Below, one piece after another: positions 25,759-27,774 of a stretch of DNA of 27,774 nucleotides (the first letter of the stretch is position 1; each line of letters starts with the position of its first letter). The DNA is from an uncultured Methanobrevibacter sp. (GTDB lineage Archaea > Methanobacteriota > Methanobacteria > Methanobacteriales > Methanobacteriaceae). The notes beneath the pieces are model-generated. The model ran no database searches, was not told the origin of the DNA, and saw nothing but the letters and a program-made list of their open reading frames with translations. Position numbers and translations under genes: made by a program. The stretch covers positions 1 through 27,774 of the forward strand of contig NZ_OMWA01000031.1 in assembly GCF_900314615.1 (NCBI RefSeq), read 5' to 3'.

Positions 25759-25832
25759 GGGCTTGTAGCCTAGTCTGGAAGGGCGTAAGACTCCTAATCT
25801 TAAGATCGAGGGTTCAAATCCCTCCAAGTCCG
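25759..25832 (+). tRNA. tRNA-Arg (CCT)
   Basis: A 74-nt cloverleaf with acceptor GGGCTTG/CAAGTCC, anticodon loop CTCCTAA (CCT, reading AGG), T-loop GTTCAAAT and discriminator G. It lies 57 nt after the tRNA-Arg(TCT), in the same direction, with a T-run between them. Its 3' end is only 12 nt from the stop of the convergent nuclease gene. Confidence 0.94.
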
Positions 25833-25844
25833 TATTTAATTTTT

Positions 25845-27032
25845 TTAAAAATTATCCAAAGTAACTATCTTCTTATTTTCAGGCTTTTTAGGTGCTTTAT
25901 CGAATAATATTTCGCCGTATTTACCGCCACCACCAGGAATGACATCGATAGTCTTATTTCTAAACGCTTCAATGGCTCCGGAAACATTTGAATCTATTTT
26001 TTCAATATCACTAATCGAAGCATTGATTAAAACATCAATTTCAGTGTTGAACTCGCCAATCAGCTTCTGCCATTTGCCCTGAACGGTTTTTGTTGTAACT
26101 CCTTTATCATATACTGTTGCAATCAGCTCTGCAAGAGGCATCAGATGAATATAATCCGGCCTGAAATCAGGATGTTTTGGACTTTTAAAATCAGCAATTT
26201 CAGATATTCTAAAGTCCACTCCCTTCTTAATTCTTCCGCCGCAGCTGCATTTCATCTTGTTTTCCTTTGCAGCTATAGGATCAACCAGTTTATAGCACTT
26301 GGTACATGCAGTCATATGATACTTTCCAAGATTTGGAAGCAAACCGTAATTTGCTTTAACATCTCTCTTTTTAAAAGCCTTTTTTATTGATGAAAATGAA
26401 ATGTCTTGAAGCTCGATTTGATTAAACTCACGACCCAATCGATGAGGCCATGGAGAGTGTGCATCCGAATTGGTGAGGAATACAAAGTCCTTAAGTTCAC
26501 TGACAGTATCAGCCATGAATGTATCTGCAGATAAACCCAGTTCAACAAAATCAGGTTTTTTACCGTAACAGTCGTAAATACTGTCGAAGGATTTATACAT
26601 TCCTGTCCATGGTGTGAATGCATGTGCAGGACCGATAAGACAATCGTATTGACGAACCAAATCCAGGATTTCTGCACCGTCCAGTTGTGTTTTTGGCCTT
26701 CCGTCCTGATTTTTATTTTTGGATGGAAGTTTTCCAGAGAGTTCTCTTGCAATGTCAATGTCCGGAATAATAATGAGGTGATGAATCTTGTTTTTACCCT
26801 CAACTTCAGTTGTTAGAACAAAATCCATACCTTCAGAGGAATATATTCCTTCTGCTGTAGGGACAGTGCTTTCCTCTATAATGTCAAGCCATCCCGGATG
26901 AAAAGCATCTCCGGTTCCTAAAAGATTAAGACCTTTCAGTTTTGACTTTGGAGCGATATTTTTTATAATCATGTCTTTTGATGATGCCATTGAAAAACAG
27001 CTGTGAATGTGAAAATCAGCATTTACTAACAT
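25845..27032 (-). CDS. Endonuclease Q-like PHP-domain DNA repair nuclease
   Basis: A 395-aa protein of the TIGR00375/EndoQ family. EndoQ nicks DNA 5' of deaminated bases (uracil, hypoxanthine) and abasic sites. The PHP metal-binding residues are visible: DFHIH (His8, His10), GDAFH (Asp42, His45), TTEVEG (Glu76), HH 84-85, GPAHAF (His137) and NSDAH (Asp190, His192). A zinc finger follows with Cys243, Cys246, Cys262 and Cys264. A C-terminal helical region ends in TLDNF (391-395), which resembles a PCNA-interacting peptide lacking the last aromatic residue. It starts 22 nt after the stop of the upstream fragment gene, so the two were likely cotranscribed. Confidence 0.85.
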   Translation of the reverse strand: MLVNADFHIHSCFSMASSKDMIIKNIAPKSKLKGLNLLGTGDAFHPGWLDIIEESTVPTAEGIYSSEGMDFVLTTEVEGKNKIHHLIIIPDIDIARELSGKLPSKNKNQDGRPKTQLDGAEILDLVRQYDCLIGPAHAFTPWTGMYKSFDSIYDCYGKKPDFVELGLSADTFMADTVSELKDFVFLTNSDAHSPWPHRLGREFNQIELQDISFSSIKKAFKKRDVKANYGLLPNLGKYHMTACTKCYKLVDPIAAKENKMKCSCGGRIKKGVDFRISEIADFKSPKHPDFRPDYIHLMPLAELIATVYDKGVTTKTVQGKWQKLIGEFNTEIDVLINASISDIEKIDSNVSGAIEAFRNKTIDVIPGGGGKYGEILFDKAPKKPENKKIVTLDNF

Positions 27033-27054
27033 GATTAACTTTAAGAAATTCCAA

Positions 27055-27300
27055 TTATATTAAATTTTTCAGGATTTTTTCAACATCCAATAAAGATGCC
27101 TTATCTTTTTTAGGAATTAAATCAGTACCTAAATCATCAGGATTGGAATCCTTTAAATCTTTTAAAAAAGTGTTTGTTTTATCTATTAAAGATATTAGCT
27201 CTTTCTGGTTTGTCGGATATTTGATTTTTAATGTTGGAATATCCAAATCATCAACTATTTTAACAGCTAGACTGTGTGCATTATTGCAGGAATTACCGCC
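27055..27300 (-). pseudogene. 3' remnant of a gene interrupted by the TnpB element
   Basis: About 81 native residues after the predicted element end (GGNSCNNAHS.., VKIVDDLDIPTLKIKYP, ELISLIDKTNTFLKDL, ending VEKILKNLI). The reading frame continues into the element but there encodes unrelated sequence in the frame next to tnpB, so the gene's 5' part is expected beyond the other end of the element, outside the window. The pattern (Gly, Cys, then IP.LKI.YP....ELI..I...FL) faintly recalls methanogenesis marker 5/DUF2112 proteins; this is from memory and weak. It is 22 nt from the EndoQ-like gene. If a start within the element drives it, a chimeric 122-aa product is possible. Confidence 0.55.
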
Positions 27301-27302
27301 AA

Positions 27303-27440
27303 TTGAACTTCCACCAACTTTTAAGAAGTTGGGGATTCTCGATTTTTTAACATACCCCTTGTTGAGTGGAATGTTAATACTTTCGAGCCGATACCCGCGC
27401 ACCGCAGGCCATGACAATCCCAATAGGGACTTGTCTTTAT
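27303..27440 (-). ncRNA. Predicted omega-RNA (TnpB guide RNA scaffold)
   Basis: The last ~140 nt of the element on the - strand are markedly GC-richer than the surroundings and fold-prone: GTCCC-TATT-GGGAT at 27417-27430, a CCTGCGG/GCGCGGG region, and the terminal hairpin CCAACTT/AAGTTGG (27314-27320 and 27326-27332). They overlap the end of tnpB, as omega-RNAs of IS200/IS605 elements do. The scaffold ends in GTTCAA (27308-27303), the usual right-cleavage sequence, so the guide would begin at 27302 with TTGGCGGTAATTCCTGCAAT. Confidence 0.6.
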
Positions 27441-27774
27441 TATTTTTTCTTGGATTAATCTTAATCCTTCATTTTTTATATTAATACTTGCGTTTAAGTC
27501 TCTATCATGATGTTTTCCACATACCGGACAGATCCAATCTTCTTCACCTAATTCCAAATCATGATATTGGTATCCGCAGTTGCTGCATTTTTGGCTTGAA
27601 GGAAAAAATCTTCCCACTTGAATTATTTTACGATTGTTACGCTCTGACTTGTATTTTAATTGTCTTATTATCTCATATAATGATATGCGTTGTAATTTTG
27701 GAGCCCAATGCTTATTTTTAAACCATCCTTTTATGTTTAGTGTTTCTAGTGCTATTACCTGATTGTTTTTTACT
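27321..27774 (-). CDS. tnpB: RNA-guided nuclease TnpB, C-terminal part
   Basis: 150 residues are visible; the 5' part is beyond the window. VIALE carries the RuvC-II Glu. Then come a basic helix region (SLYEIIRQLKYKSERNNRK), GRFFPSSQKCSNCG and CPVCGKHHDRDLNASINI, i.e. the CxxC..CxxC zinc ribbon and the RuvC-III Asp in HDRDLNAS. TnpB is the RNA-guided DNA nuclease of IS200/IS605/IS607 elements and the ancestor of Cas12. All catalytic residues in view are intact. The stop codon (27321-27323) lies in the loop of the terminal hairpin, so the coding sequence overlaps the predicted omega-RNA. Confidence 0.93.
   Translation of the reverse strand, partial: VKNNQVIALETLNIKGWFKNKHWAPKLQRISLYEIIRQLKYKSERNNRKIIQVGRFFPSSQKCSNCGYQYHDLELGEEDWICPVCGKHHDRDLNASINIKNEGLRLIQEKIIKTSPYWDCHGLRCAGIGSKVLTFHSTRGMLKNRESPTS

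Larger units (their letters stand above)
27303..27774 (-). mobile_element. Right end of an IS200/IS605-type TnpB element
   Basis: The element's right end is set at TTCAA (27307-27303) just after a 7-bp subterminal hairpin (27314-27332), the recognition structure of TnpA-type Y1 transposases. The left end and any tnpA lie outside the window. No terminal inverted repeats are expected for this family. The flanking sequence is the broken gene at 27055-27300. Confidence 0.7.

Noticed and set aside
25628..25832. Tandem tRNA-Arg genes as an integration site
   Set aside because: No partial tRNA copy or integrase is visible nearby; both tRNAs are complete and the spacing looks ordinary.
27321..27423. 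N-terminal part (about 34 residues) of the 122-aa frame as part of the host gene
   Set aside because: This stretch lies inside the TnpB element and overlaps tnpB and its predicted guide RNA in another frame; it is unlikely to be native to the host gene.

Overview
The window looks like chromosomal DNA of a hydrogenotrophic methanogen of the Methanobacteriales, most likely Methanobrevibacter. The evidence is the F420-reducing hydrogenase operon (frhADGB), AT-rich DNA with archaeal BRE/TATA promoters and GAGGTG-type ribosome binding sites, very large secreted beta-helix 'adhesin-like' proteins, an archaeal initiator tRNA, an archaeal-type RNase P RNA and an EndoQ-type repair nuclease. The genus is inferred from content, not from a search.

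Layout. Positions 1-114 hold the tail of an unidentified + strand gene. From 360 to 14239, all on the - strand, come three giant secreted proteins: a 1446-aa beta-helix protein with a triplicated ~323-aa module, a 1442-aa beta-helix protein with eight Cys-containing 14-aa repeats, and a 1640-aa C-terminally membrane-anchored CobN/Mg-chelatase-H-like protein. Divergent from the last is a secreted DUF1002 protein (14438-15286). Then on the + strand come a tRNA-dihydrouridine synthase, a secreted flavodoxin and a four-helix membrane protein with two His-x13-His helices (predicted diheme, DUF4405-like). Next, on the - strand, come RNase P RNA, initiator tRNA-Met and two small membrane/coiled-coil proteins; divergent from these is methionine aminopeptidase. 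A small secreted protein made only of wall-type Ig-like domains (20230-21234, -) precedes the frhADGB operon (24846 to 21330, -). Divergent from frhA is a Ser/Gly-rich membrane-anchored protein with a PepSY-like C-terminus. Two tandem tRNA-Arg genes (+), an EndoQ-like nuclease (-), and the right end of a TnpB (IS200/IS605-type) element with a probable omega-RNA and an interrupted host gene close the window.

How the parts relate. frhADGB is the housekeeping hydrogenase: FrhA/G/B form the H2:F420 oxidoreductase and FrhD matures FrhA. Most other protein genes encode envelope or extracytoplasmic proteins, so this is largely a cell-surface region set among housekeeping genes. The secreted flavodoxin plus His-rich membrane protein look like an extracytoplasmic electron-transfer pair, and the outward-facing CobN-like protein may bind a tetrapyrrole. 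Linking these two is speculation.

The most striking observation is translational. Three of the four giant or Ig-like surface genes have a strong or plausible Shine-Dalgarno sequence followed after exactly 5 nt by a non-AUG codon (ATT, ACG, ATT) in the position where the fourth (GAGGTA-N5-ATG) and the DUF1002 gene (GAGGTG-N5-ATG) have ATG. Starting there restores complete signal peptides. One of the three has no ATG, GTG or TTG at all in frame upstream of its mature domains. A second recurring pattern is a hairpin built across the stop codon followed by a U-tract at the ends of most of these surface genes, in contrast to the plain U-tract after frhB.
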